The notes under the pieces: generated by a model | The model's input: the letters and a program-made list of their open reading frames with translations, nothing else | Database searches by the model: none | Told to the model about the DNA's origin: nothing | Program-made: the position numbers and the translations under genes | Origin: CAJJDF01 sp965655625 | GTDB lineage: Bacteria; Bacteroidota; Bacteroidia; Flavobacteriales_D; CAJJDF01 | Direction of reading: 5' to 3' | DNA length: 64,000 nt | Assembly (NCBI GenBank): GCA_965655625.1 | Contig: CBFHHA010000008.1 | Location: 7,769-71,768 of the forward strand | In this document: piece after piece, positions 44,638-53,297 of the stretch | How positions within the stretch are numbered: the first letter of the stretch is position 1 | How the letters are laid out: every line of letters begins with the position of its first letter

Positions 44638-44801
44638 AATTGAAGTAACTTTTGCTAACAATGTATAAGCGGCATTAAAACGCCTGCTTATAATAACCGT
44701 TATGGGCAAGTTTGAAACCATATCGTAAGACAAAAGATTTTACTGACAAACGAACAAGTTCATAACTATTTTGGTAAGTTAATAATATTAAAATTAGAAA
44801 A

Positions 44802-45785
44802 ATGAAACAAAAATTATTTACTTTATTATTGGTAACACTTTTCTTTATAAACAAAGGTAAAGCTCAATATTCAACGAGTTATATTTCATATGAGTATACT
44901 GAAATTATGGCTTATTCAATAGAAATAACTTATTCTTCTTCAAATGGATATTATCAACCATATTCTCCTTATGTTTCTTATGGTAATGCTTTGGCAACTA
45001 TGCAGGCAAGATATGATAAAAACCATGCAATTATCTCAAAAGAATGGGGTAAGCTTTTGAGTTTAAACTTAATCAATATTCATAACAAAGCAACATTAAA
45101 GCACCATCAAGAGGAGATTAGTGCAAAAGTGAAAATGAATTGTAAAGGAGATTTAGGAAATCAGGCGTATGCAGATTCATGGATAGATTATGTTACTCAA
45201 ACATTTAGAATTCAATCGATTAAAGATGAAATATTAGTACTACAAAGTTGCCAAAGTGAATTAAATCGAATAAAATATAAAGACCCCGATAATTATATTT
45301 ATTCTAAAAGGTATAAATCCATTTTGAAAACACTTGAATTATTAAAAAATTGTAGTTCTTCTAAAATAAAATATCTGAGTTGGGAAAAAACAGAACTTGA
45401 AAATAAGGAAATATATAATTACTCAAGTACTAAAGCCAACTTAAATTATTCTTACACAAGTAATTCTCAAAAACTCAAAATAGTAAATATTTCAAAACTA
45501 TCAAAATATACTGTTATTTCTTTGCAATATGATAACATTCAACTTTGCTCTGATTGCTGGATAAATTATTCACCAAAAACATATTTAGAACAGAATGGAA
45601 AAAAATATTATCTAAAAAAGGTTGAAGGCATTCCTTTAAGTCCTAATAAATACTATTTTAAAACTAAGAGTATTTTGTCTTTTGATCTTTACTTTGATAA
45701 ATCAATTAATCTAAATGAGAAATTTGATTTGATTGAAACCCAAGGAAGTACTACCGCTTTTAATGTCTATAATATATCAAAATAA
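44802..45785 (+). CDS. Exported protein of unknown function
   Basis: 327 residues. Signal peptide about 1-21 (ending in NKGKAQ). A Tyr/Ser-rich stretch (about 25-65) is followed by a helical region with scattered cysteines, then a beta-rich C-terminal domain (LCSDCWINYSPKTYLEQNGKK). No T9SS signal. Cargo gene of the tRNA-Leu element, followed 26 bp later by element C. Confidence 0.6.
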   Translation: MKQKLFTLLLVTLFFINKGKAQYSTSYISYEYTEIMAYSIEITYSSSNGYYQPYSPYVSYGNALATMQARYDKNHAIISKEWGKLLSLNLINIHNKATLKHHQEEISAKVKMNCKGDLGNQAYADSWIDYVTQTFRIQSIKDEILVLQSCQSELNRIKYKDPDNYIYSKRYKSILKTLELLKNCSSSKIKYLSWEKTELENKEIYNYSSTKANLNYSYTSNSQKLKIVNISKLSKYTVISLQYDNIQLCSDCWINYSPKTYLEQNGKKYYLKKVEGIPLSPNKYYFKTKSILSFDLYFDKSINLNEKFDLIETQGSTTAFNVYNISK

Positions 45786-45811
45786 AATATTGTGTACACA
45801 AAAGCAATTTC

Positions 45812-45962
45812 GGTTCTGTCGCATTAATTATTTTTCGACCATTTTTCATCAAATTCTTTGAATGTTTAAAAAGTTATCGCACATTAGTTCAACGGTTTAT
45901 GATTTTTTGTTTTGTATGAATTATGCTTCAAATAGTGATTGTTTAGTTAATGCGACAGAACC
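45812..45962. mobile_element. 151-bp IS-end element C (MITE-like)
   Basis: Ends GGTTCTGTCGCATTAATTAT (left) and GTTAATGCGACAGAACC (right). Length 151 bp, as in elements A and B. It is directly joined to the truncated gene copy at 45963, so its insertion removed the 3' part of that copy. Confidence 0.7.
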
Positions 45963-46107
45963 CTCGATTACTATCAATAGACCTTAGTAGTACTGAATTA
46001 ACACTATCTAATTTATTAGTTAGTGTTTCTATTTGTTGTTTCTTGCTTTGAGAAAAGGAGATGCTTACACAAATAAGCAATAAAAAGACGGTAATTAATT
46101 TTTTCAT
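45963..46107 (-). pseudogene. Truncated 5' copy of the gene at 46247-47053
   Basis: The 145 bp from the ATG (46107) inward are highly similar to the first 48 codons of the neighbouring exported coiled-coil gene (for example the run encoding SISFSQSKK). The similarity stops exactly at the edge of element C. A former tandem duplicate was therefore cut by the element. The rest of 45786-46246 is not coding. Confidence 0.75.
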
Positions 46108-46246
46108 AATCATAGTTAAAATTTATTGAAAAATATCAGTAAATTATTTTAGTCAAGGTTCATTCTCATTAAGTAATAAAAACACCTTGTTGATGTTAAC
46201 AAATAATATCAGCGAACGTTTTAATGCCGTCTATTTGTAAAAGCTT

Positions 46247-47053
46247 TTATTTGTTTACACTACCTATAGCCTTATAAAAATCTTTTTCGTTGAATTTCTC
46301 TAATCCTTCATATTCGGCAACTTCCATTTTTTTTACTTTGTTGTCTTTCCACTTATTTATTATTAAATCACCATAGTTTATGTTGATCGATAAATTTTCT
46401 GAATTTTGAAATGTACCCAATTCATAAATGGAGTATTCAACTGTTGTAGACACCTCAATAAATTTATCATCAGATTCAATTAAATCAATACTTACTAACA
46501 TTATATTATATCTATCATGGTAATCACCCGTTAAATTTAATACCCGTTCTTTCGAATAGATTGAGCGGCAATCTATAAAATCATTTATTATAGCTGTATT
46601 AAATTTTACTCCTCCTTCTATATAGTGTTTTTCATTTAATTCAGGCGACAATTCAAGTGAAGAATAAAATTTAGAAACAAATGCCTTTATTTTGCCTTCA
46701 TCAACTTGAGTTTTTAGTATTTCTATACTATCAGATTTTAATATTAAATCAGCAACTACTAATTGGTAGTCTTGCTCCAAAGACTTAACTTCCTTTGTTA
46801 AAGATTCTATTTTCTCATTGTTCAAGCTTATTTCACCATTTTTTGATGCATTCTCTTTTTTCAATAAGCTAATTTTAGATTCAAGAGCTATTTTAGTTGT
46901 ATTAAGTTCTCGATTACTATCAATAGCCTTTAGTAGTAATGAGTTAATACTATCTAACTTATAAGTTAGAGTTTCTATTTGTTTTTTCTTGCTTTGAGAA
47001 AAGGAGATGCTTACACAAATAAACAATAAAGAGACGGTGATTAATTTTTTCAT
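46247..47053 (-). CDS. Exported coiled-coil protein
   Basis: 268 residues from the ATG at 47053, which gives a typical signal peptide (about 1-20, ending in SISFSQ); a longer upstream ORF start is less likely. Residues about 22-125 form a coiled coil rich in Lys, Glu, Ser and Leu. The C-terminal domain (about 130-268) is alpha/beta, of unknown fold. Its 5' end is duplicated at 45963-46107. It is the last gene of the tRNA-Leu element. Confidence 0.65.
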   Translation of the reverse strand: MKKLITVSLLFICVSISFSQSKKKQIETLTYKLDSINSLLLKAIDSNRELNTTKIALESKISLLKKENASKNGEISLNNEKIESLTKEVKSLEQDYQLVVADLILKSDSIEILKTQVDEGKIKAFVSKFYSSLELSPELNEKHYIEGGVKFNTAIINDFIDCRSIYSKERVLNLTGDYHDRYNIMLVSIDLIESDDKFIEVSTTVEYSIYELGTFQNSENLSININYGDLIINKWKDNKVKKMEVAEYEGLEKFNEKDFYKAIGSVNK

Positions 47054-47248
47054 AATTGTTTTTTTAAAATTAAAGAAATTATTTTGTTTACCAAAGATTA
47101 ACGCCTCAAACACGTAAAGATTTAAATAACAGTTTTATAATCTTAAACAATTAAAAAAGTTACACTATAAAAAAGGACACTATAAAAAAAGGATGCAATA
47201 AATTAGTTAACAGAATTAAACTAAAAAAAGGAGGGTAAAATTAGAGTG

Positions 47249-47268
47249 CTGTTCAATAGTTGTTCAAG
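47249..47268 (+). promoter_or_regulatory. Arm-type integrase binding sites, right
   Basis: CTGTTCAATAG and TTGTTCAAG give two TGTTCAA cores 11 bp apart, matching the spacing of the left pair at 40367-40388. They lie 54 bp from the right att core. Confidence 0.5.
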
Positions 47269-47280
47269 TTCTAAACTAAA

Positions 47281-47319
47281 AAAACCTCAATTCACTAATA
47301 ATTAGTAGATTGAGGTTTT
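47281..47319. terminator. Hairpin beside the right att site
   Basis: AAAACCTCAAT and its complement enclose a 17-base loop that itself contains CTAATAATTAG. It sits 2 bp from the 24-bp att core and could end transcription from the tRNA genes. Confidence 0.5.
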
Positions 47320-47321
47320 CA

Positions 47322-47345
47322 TTAGTACTCGAGACGGGACTTGAA
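47322..47345 (+). other. Attachment site, right copy (within tRNA-Leu 3' end)
   Basis: 24 bp identical to 40210-40233. It covers the acceptor and T-arm end of tRNA-Leu and restores a complete tRNA after integration. Confidence 0.85.
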
Positions 47346-47409
47346 CCCGTACGTCCCAGAGGACACAAGATTTTAAGTCTTGCGTGTCTACCAATTCCAC
47401 CACTCGAGC
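47326..47409 (-). tRNA. tRNA-Leu (anticodon UAA)
   Basis: 84 nt, with an acceptor stem GCTCGAG/CTCGAGT and discriminator A. The anticodon arm is AAGACTTAAAATCTT with UAA in the loop. The variable arm is long, as expected for a class II tRNA, and the T-arm contains GGGTTCAAGTCCC. No CCA is encoded. Its 3' end is the integration site of the neighbouring element. Confidence 0.95.
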
Positions 47410-47495
47410 ATCTCTAGTCCCGAATAATCGGGGCTAGATTCACAATACTTCTGCCGACATGCAGAAGCTGTGGTTTGGCATCTTAAATATATAAG

Positions 47496-47567
47496 AGCGA
47501 AAGACGGGATTCAAACCCGCGACCCTCACCTTGGCAAGGTGATGCTCTATCACTGAGCTACTTTCGC
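47496..47567 (-). tRNA. tRNA-Gly (anticodon GCC)
   Basis: 72 nt, acceptor GCGAAAG/CTTTCGC with discriminator T, D-arm GCTCAGTGATAGAGC, anticodon arm CACCTTGCCAAGGTG and T-arm CGGGTTTGAATCCCG. It lies upstream of tRNA-Leu on the same strand, probably in the same transcript. Confidence 0.95.
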
Positions 47568-47630
47568 TTTTTTCGCTTTGAACGGATGCAAAACTACACA
47601 TTTTTTCTATTTATAAAAAAATTGTGAGTA

Positions 47631-48902
47631 TTATTTCTTGTATTCTGTGATTGTTTTTTTAATTATATCTATACACTCCATCAATTGGTCTTTAGAAATA
47701 ACTAAAGGTGGAGCAAAACGAATAATATTTCCATGAGTCGGTTTAGCTAACAGTCCATTGTCACTTAGTTTCATACAAATATTCCAGGCTGTTTGACTAG
47801 TTTCGGTATCGTTAATAACGATTGCATTCAACAATCCTTTACCTCTCACTAGTGTTACAAGATTGTTTGTAGCAATAAACTTTTCCAGCTCCGATCTAAA
47901 AATATTTCCTAACTCAAAAGCTCGTTCTGATAGTTTTTCTTCTTTTACCACTTCCAAAGCTGCAACTGCAACTTCACACGCCAAAGGATTTCCTCCATAG
48001 GTCGAACCATGTTCTCCCGGCTTAATAGACAGCATCACTTCATCATCTGCCAACACAGCCGAAACAGGCATCGCTCCTCCAGACAAGGCTTTTCCTAAAA
48101 TTAAAATATCTGCGCGTGTTTGTTTTTTATCTTCACAAAAACTAGAGCAGTTACAATTTCCACAAGTAGCCAATAATTTTCCTGTTCGTGCAATCCCTGT
48201 TTGAACTTCATCGGCAATAAACAAGGCTTCGTTGTCTTTACAAATTTGGTAACAATCACTTAGGTAATTTTCATCGGGAACTACTACTCCGGCTTCTCCT
48301 TGAATAGGCTCTACCATGAACCCTACCACATTCGAGTTATTAGCAAAGGCGTCTTTCAGAGCGTTCACATCGTTGTAAGGAACTCTAATAAAACCTGGTG
48401 TAAATGGGCCAAAACCGGTGTAGGAATCTGGATCACTTGAAAAAGAAACGATAGTAGTTGTACGACCATGAAAGTTTTGATCACATACAATTATTTGTGC
48501 CTGATTCTCAGGAATATTCTTGTGGGTGTAAGCCCATTTTCTAGCCAATTTAATGGCTGTCTCCACAGCCTCGGCGCCAGTGTTCATTGGCAAAACCTTG
48601 TCATACCCGAAATACTCGCTCATGTATTTGGAAAACTTCCCCAACGAAGTATTGTAAAAAGCTCTAGAAGTAAGGGTTAGTTTTTGGGCCTGATCTACTA
48701 ATACTTTTGTGATTTTTGGGTGACAATGCCCTTGATTTACAGCAGAATACGCTGATAAAAAATCAAAATACTTTTTACCCTCTGCATCCCATACAAATAC
48801 TCCTTCACCTTTATCCAACACTACAGGAAGCGGGTGATAGTTATGAGCTCCATATTTATCTTCTAAAGAAATTGACTCTGCTGATGTTATTGTTTTATTC
48901 AT
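47631..48902 (-). CDS. rocD: Ornithine aminotransferase
   Basis: 423 residues. Converts ornithine and 2-oxoglutarate to glutamate-5-semialdehyde and glutamate, with PLP, in arginine and ornithine catabolism. Motifs include NTGAEAVETAIKLARKWAY, ADEVQTGIARTGK and ILGKALSGGAMP, whose Lys binds PLP. A cysteine-rich insert CGNCNCSSFC sits between the ADEVQTG and ILGKAL motifs; it may bind a metal and I recall similar inserts in some Bacteroidota. Single gene, with a promoter predicted at 48935-48966. Confidence 0.92.
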   Translation of the reverse strand: MNKTITSAESISLEDKYGAHNYHPLPVVLDKGEGVFVWDAEGKKYFDFLSAYSAVNQGHCHPKITKVLVDQAQKLTLTSRAFYNTSLGKFSKYMSEYFGYDKVLPMNTGAEAVETAIKLARKWAYTHKNIPENQAQIIVCDQNFHGRTTTIVSFSSDPDSYTGFGPFTPGFIRVPYNDVNALKDAFANNSNVVGFMVEPIQGEAGVVVPDENYLSDCYQICKDNEALFIADEVQTGIARTGKLLATCGNCNCSSFCEDKKQTRADILILGKALSGGAMPVSAVLADDEVMLSIKPGEHGSTYGGNPLACEVAVAALEVVKEEKLSERAFELGNIFRSELEKFIATNNLVTLVRGKGLLNAIVINDTETSQTAWNICMKLSDNGLLAKPTHGNIIRFAPPLVISKDQLMECIDIIKKTITEYKK

Positions 48903-48934
48903 AATATGAATTAATTCGAAATTTGATTAGGAAT

Positions 48935-48966
48935 CTAAAGTATAAAAATCCCAAAGAACAATCAAA
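48935..48966 (-). promoter_or_regulatory. Predicted Bacteroidota promoter for rocD
   Basis: On the minus strand TTTG (48966-48963) lies 20 bases before TACTTTAG (48942-48935), close to the TTTG/TAnnTTTG pattern with one mismatch in the -7 box. Transcription would start about 25-30 bp before the rocD ATG. Confidence 0.4.
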
Positions 48967-48984
48967 CATACGAACCATTATCCC

Positions 48985-49022
48985 AAAAAATGCCGCCTCA
49001 AAATAATGAGGCGGCATTTTTT
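48985..49022. terminator. Orphan bidirectional terminator between divergent genes
   Basis: A 16-bp stem (AAAAAATGCCGCCTCA with its complement) around six bases, with T-runs on both strands. Neither divergent neighbour (rocD, patatin) ends here, so it may belong to a small RNA or a lost gene. The rest of 49023-49330 shows nothing else recognisable. Confidence 0.75.
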
Positions 49023-49330
49023 ATTTTTGTTAGATAGTAATGTTTTCTATGATTCAGATTTTTAAAGTTTTTAAACCAAAAATCCTTTCCAAAAGTATTT
49101 CCTTTTATGAGTTTCCAACGAAGAGATAGTTTTATTCTGCTTAAGATGCAGGTTTCCTTTATTTAAATGCATATCATACCCTTACTTCATTTAACAAAAC
49201 AATGATTTAGAAGAAGATAATAAACTTTAATTACCTGCAAACAACACAATTCACTCTATAAATTTGGTCTGTTTTATGTGAAAACGATAAAGCAATTTAG
49301 TAGATACTAAAATTTTCACTACATTCAAGA

Positions 49331-50233
49331 ATGAAAGCATTAGTCATCTCGGGAGGAGGTAGCAAAGGGGCTTTTGCCGGAGGCATAGCTCAATACCTCA
49401 TTGAAGAAAAGCAGCAAAAGTATGACATTTTTGTAGGCTCTTCTACCGGCAGTTTATTGGTTCCTTTATTGGCCTCTAACAATGTCCTGAAAGCAAAAAA
49501 AGTATATACTGAAATAAAAAATTCGGATATTTTTTCTCTAAGTCCATACAAACTAAAAAAAAGAAGGGGAATAGAATTTATTCGAATGCATCACTTAAAT
49601 GTTTTAAGGTCGTTTTTGCGAGGCAATAAAACATTTGGCTCCTCCAAAAACCTTAGAAAAACCATTGAACAAAATTTTTCTAAAACCGACTTTGATTTCA
49701 TCAGACAGAAAAAAATCGATGTCGTAGTTACCGTCTCTAATTTATCTACTCAAGAACTTGAGTACAAATCTATTCACGATTATTCCTACAGTGATTTTTG
49801 TGATTGGATTTGGGCGTCTGCTAACTTTGTTCCTTTCATGAGTTTGATGATAAAAAACAACATGGAATATGGAGATGGAGGATTTGGAAACAATATTCCT
49901 GTACAAGCAGCTATTGATGCTGGAGCTACAGAAGTTGATGTAATTATTCTTGATCCGATAAATCGACTAACTAACAAAATAAAATCAACTAACGCCTTTG
50001 ATTTAACTTTTAAATTACTGGACTACTTACTGGAACAAAACAACCAAAGTAAGCTGGAAATTTCGAAACTAAAAGCTCAGTACAAAAAAGTAAAAATCAA
50101 TCGATTTCACACCCCAACCCAACTGACAGAAAACTCACTTATTTTCAATCAAAAAAAGATGAAAAAATGGTGGGCAGAAGGGTATCAATTTGCTAAAAAA
50201 CAAGGGCCAAAAAAAGCAACCATTATCCCATAA
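49331..50233 (+). CDS. Patatin-like phospholipase
   Basis: 300 residues. The oxyanion-hole motif SGGGSKGAFAGG is at the N-terminus. The serine lipase motif GSSTG holds the likely nucleophile S38, and the DGG motif with its catalytic Asp is in GDGGFGNNIPVQAA. Patatins hydrolyse acyl ester bonds of phospholipids. There is no signal peptide, so it acts inside the cell or at the inner membrane. It lies 124 bp before pcrA on the same strand. Confidence 0.9.
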   Translation: MKALVISGGGSKGAFAGGIAQYLIEEKQQKYDIFVGSSTGSLLVPLLASNNVLKAKKVYTEIKNSDIFSLSPYKLKKRRGIEFIRMHHLNVLRSFLRGNKTFGSSKNLRKTIEQNFSKTDFDFIRQKKIDVVVTVSNLSTQELEYKSIHDYSYSDFCDWIWASANFVPFMSLMIKNNMEYGDGGFGNNIPVQAAIDAGATEVDVIILDPINRLTNKIKSTNAFDLTFKLLDYLLEQNNQSKLEISKLKAQYKKVKINRFHTPTQLTENSLIFNQKKMKKWWAEGYQFAKKQGPKKATIIP

Positions 50234-50356
50234 ATCGACATATATTTTTATTCAAAAGAGATTGTTAACATAAATAACACATTTATACTTCGAAGTGTAT
50301 TGATAAAATTGTATTTTTGAGAAATTCCAATACATTTACCACCAACCAAAAACCTT

Positions 50357-52624
50357 ATGGGATATCTTGACGAGCTAAACAGTCAACAATACGAGGCCGT
50401 GACCAACACCGAAGGTCCGTGCATGGTAATTGCTGGAGCTGGCTCAGGAAAAACGAGAGTTCTTACCTACAGAATTGCCCATTTGATTGAGAAAGGCGTG
50501 GACCCTTTCAGCATTCTTTCTTTAACTTTTACCAATAAAGCGGCCAAAGAAATGAAAGAACGTATCTCAAAAATAATTGGTGGAAATGAAGCAAAAAACT
50601 TGTGGATGGGAACTTTTCACTCGGTTTTTGCTCGAATCCTAAGAACGGAAGCTGAAATAATCGGCTACCCCAAAAACTTTACCATTTACGATACCCAAGA
50701 CTCAAAAAATCTGCTGAAATCAATCGTAAAGGAAATGGGACTAGATGAAAAACTATACAAACCTGGAGTGGTTTATGGTAGAATTTCATCTGCAAAAAAT
50801 AATTTAATTTCTGCGGATAGCTACCTGCAAAACGTCACCATTATGGCTGACGACCGAAGCGCTGGCCGCCCACGAATTGGTGAAATATATAAAATCTACC
50901 AACGAAGATGCTTCAAAGCTGGAGCCATGGATTTTGATGATTTGTTATACAAAACCAACGTATTGTTTCGCGACCATCTGGAGGTATTGTACAAATACCA
51001 GCATAGGTTTAAGTACCTGCTTGTGGATGAGTACCAAGACACTAACTACTCTCAATATTTGATTGTAAAAAAATTGGCCTCCGCGACTGAAAATTTAGTT
51101 GTTGTTGGAGATGACGCCCAAAGTATTTATGCTTTTAGGGGAGCAAACATTCAAAACATATTAAATTTCAAAAAAGATTACCCTGATTATAAATTATTCA
51201 AACTAGAGCAAAACTACCGATCTACGAAAGTCATTGTGCAGGCTGCCAATAGTATCATAAAAAAGAACAAAGACCAAATTGAAAAAAAGGTTTGGACTGA
51301 TAACGACCAAGGTGATAAAATAAAAATAGTGCGAACATTGTCCGACAATGAAGAGGGCAAAGTAACCGCACATTCAATTTTTGACATCAAGCAGAATAAT
51401 GCAGCCGCAAACAGTGATTTTGCTATCCTTTACAGAACCAATGCTCAATCACGTTCGTTTGAAGAAGCATTAAGAAGACTGAATATTCCCTACAGAATAT
51501 ATGGCGGACTCTCTTTTTACCAGCGGAAAGAAATAAAAGACCTCCTCTCCTATTTCAGATTGATTGCCAATCACAATGATGAAGAAGCATTCAAAAGAGT
51601 AATAAACTACCCAAAAAGAGGAATAGGAAAAACAAGTATTGAGTCCCTTACCATTGTCTCTAATGAGGAAAATAAAACCTTGTGGGAGGTAGCTAATAAT
51701 TTGGCAGGCAATGGAGTTAAAATAAACTCGGGTACTCAACGAAAAATAACAGATTTCTGTACAATGATACAGAGTTTCAGTGTGAGGCTGGACAAAGAAA
51801 ATGCTTTCGATTTAGCAAAAGAAATCGCTACTTCAACAGGCATCATGCGTGATTTACATGCCGACAAAACTCCAGAAGGAGTAAGTAGATATGACAACAT
51901 TCAGGAGTTACTGAACGGAATCTCTGAGTTTGTAGCAAAAAATCAAACGGAAGAAAATCTTCCTACATTAAGTGACTTCTTATTGGATGTTGCCTTATTG
52001 ACCGATGCCGACAACGATGATAAAGAAGACAACAATAAGGTGGTAATGATGACAATTCATGCTGCAAAAGGACTGGAGTTCCCTTACGTTTACATTGTAG
52101 GAATGGAAGAGAATTTATTCCCTTCTCAGATGTCGTTGACTACACGAAACGACTTGGAAGAAGAACGAAGACTTTTTTATGTAGCGCTAACTAGAGCAGA
52201 AAAGAAAGCTACACTCTCTTATGCTACTAGCCGCTACAGATGGGGAAGTTTAATCTCATGTGAACCCAGTAGATTTTTAGAAGAAATAGACGAAGAATTT
52301 ATAGATGAAGAAACTCCCATGCCTAGCGCACCCTTAAGATCTTCTGTAGATAGAAAGGCTGGATTTGAAATGAAGTTTAACAAACCCATGCAGGAAAAAC
52401 AACTTAGCCAAATGAAAAAAGTTTCTTCTGCTGCCACTGCAGGTGGCGGATCAGACAATAAAGAAATCGTGGTTGGAGTGAATGTACGCCATGCAAAATT
52501 TGGAAAAGGAAAGATAATAAACATAGAAGGAGCTCACCCGAATAGAAAGGCAACTGCCTTTTTCCCTTCGGTTGGGCAAAAACAGCTTTTGCTGAAATTC
52601 GCCAAGCTAGAAATAATTGATTAA
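50357..52624 (+). CDS. pcrA: UvrD/PcrA-type DNA helicase
   Basis: 755 residues. The usual superfamily 1 motifs are in order: Walker A AGAGSGKT, DEYQDTN, GDDAQSIYAFRGA, TIHAAKGLEF and ALTRAEK. A C-terminal Tudor-like part starts near GVNVRHAKFGKGKI. It unwinds DNA in repair and replication fork restart. It heads a plus-strand run with DUF4290 and murA. Confidence 0.93.
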   Translation: MGYLDELNSQQYEAVTNTEGPCMVIAGAGSGKTRVLTYRIAHLIEKGVDPFSILSLTFTNKAAKEMKERISKIIGGNEAKNLWMGTFHSVFARILRTEAEIIGYPKNFTIYDTQDSKNLLKSIVKEMGLDEKLYKPGVVYGRISSAKNNLISADSYLQNVTIMADDRSAGRPRIGEIYKIYQRRCFKAGAMDFDDLLYKTNVLFRDHLEVLYKYQHRFKYLLVDEYQDTNYSQYLIVKKLASATENLVVVGDDAQSIYAFRGANIQNILNFKKDYPDYKLFKLEQNYRSTKVIVQAANSIIKKNKDQIEKKVWTDNDQGDKIKIVRTLSDNEEGKVTAHSIFDIKQNNAAANSDFAILYRTNAQSRSFEEALRRLNIPYRIYGGLSFYQRKEIKDLLSYFRLIANHNDEEAFKRVINYPKRGIGKTSIESLTIVSNEENKTLWEVANNLAGNGVKINSGTQRKITDFCTMIQSFSVRLDKENAFDLAKEIATSTGIMRDLHADKTPEGVSRYDNIQELLNGISEFVAKNQTEENLPTLSDFLLDVALLTDADNDDKEDNNKVVMMTIHAAKGLEFPYVYIVGMEENLFPSQMSLTTRNDLEEERRLFYVALTRAEKKATLSYATSRYRWGSLISCEPSRFLEEIDEEFIDEETPMPSAPLRSSVDRKAGFEMKFNKPMQEKQLSQMKKVSSAATAGGGSDNKEIVVGVNVRHAKFGKGKIINIEGAHPNRKATAFFPSVGQKQLLLKFAKLEIID

Positions 52625-52635
52625 AAACAACATAT

Positions 52636-53292
52636 ATGTCAGAAGGACTAGAATATAATACTTCGAGAGAAGAACTAAAGATACCGGAGTACGGAAGAAA
52701 TGTGAGAAACATGGTAGAATATGCCATCAGTGTAAGCGACCGGGAAGAAAGACAAAAGGTTGCAAATGCCATTATATCTGTAATGGGACAACTAAATCCT
52801 CATCTCCGTGATATTACTGATTTTACCCACAAACTTTGGGATCATTTATTTATAATTTCTGAGAACAAACTGGACGTAGATTCTCCCTATCCAAAACCAG
52901 AATTGGAAGAAGCCACCAGAAAGCCAGAAAAAATGAATTACTCTGAAGGGAAAAGAAAAATCAAATACGCCTACTACGGTAAAACTGTTTCCCTATTTAT
53001 AAGAGAAGCTATTTCCAAAGAAGATGAAAAGGAAAAAGAAATTTTGGTGGAGGCAATTGCCAACTTAATGAAAAAACTTTTTATTACCTGGAACAAAGAC
53101 TTTGTAGAAGACGAGGTTATCTGGAGACATCTTGATGAATTATCAAATGGAAAACTAATACCTAACAAAGAAAAACCACTTACTTCTGTTGAAGAATTGG
53201 CTAAATCGATACCAAAGGTAAAGCCAATGAAAAACAACAGAAAAAAAGGTAAAAAACAAACAAACGGGAAACATAGATTTTCAAAAAAATAA
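52636..53292 (+). CDS. DUF4290-family protein
   Basis: 218 residues. The opening LEYNTSREELKIPEYGRNVR and further helical segments match the DUF4290 family, which is restricted to Bacteroidota and has no known function. The C-terminus is a lysine/arginine-rich tail that could bind nucleic acid. It sits 12 bp after pcrA and 5 bp before murA, a linkage common in the phylum as I recall. Confidence 0.85.
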   Translation: MSEGLEYNTSREELKIPEYGRNVRNMVEYAISVSDREERQKVANAIISVMGQLNPHLRDITDFTHKLWDHLFIISENKLDVDSPYPKPELEEATRKPEKMNYSEGKRKIKYAYYGKTVSLFIREAISKEDEKEKEILVEAIANLMKKLFITWNKDFVEDEVIWRHLDELSNGKLIPNKEKPLTSVEELAKSIPKVKPMKNNRKKGKKQTNGKHRFSKK

Positions 53293-53297
53293 AAAAT

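Larger units (their letters stand above)
40210..47345. mobile_element. Integrated element in tRNA-Leu (about 7.1 kb)
   Basis: Bounded by the 24-bp direct repeats at 40210-40233 and 47322-47345. It carries a tyrosine integrase, arm-type direct repeats near both ends, an excisionase-like protein, a possible replication protein and exported proteins. I see no conjugation genes, so it looks like a mobilisable or phage-like satellite element. Base composition is lower in GC than the Dnd-like island next to it. Confidence 0.75.
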
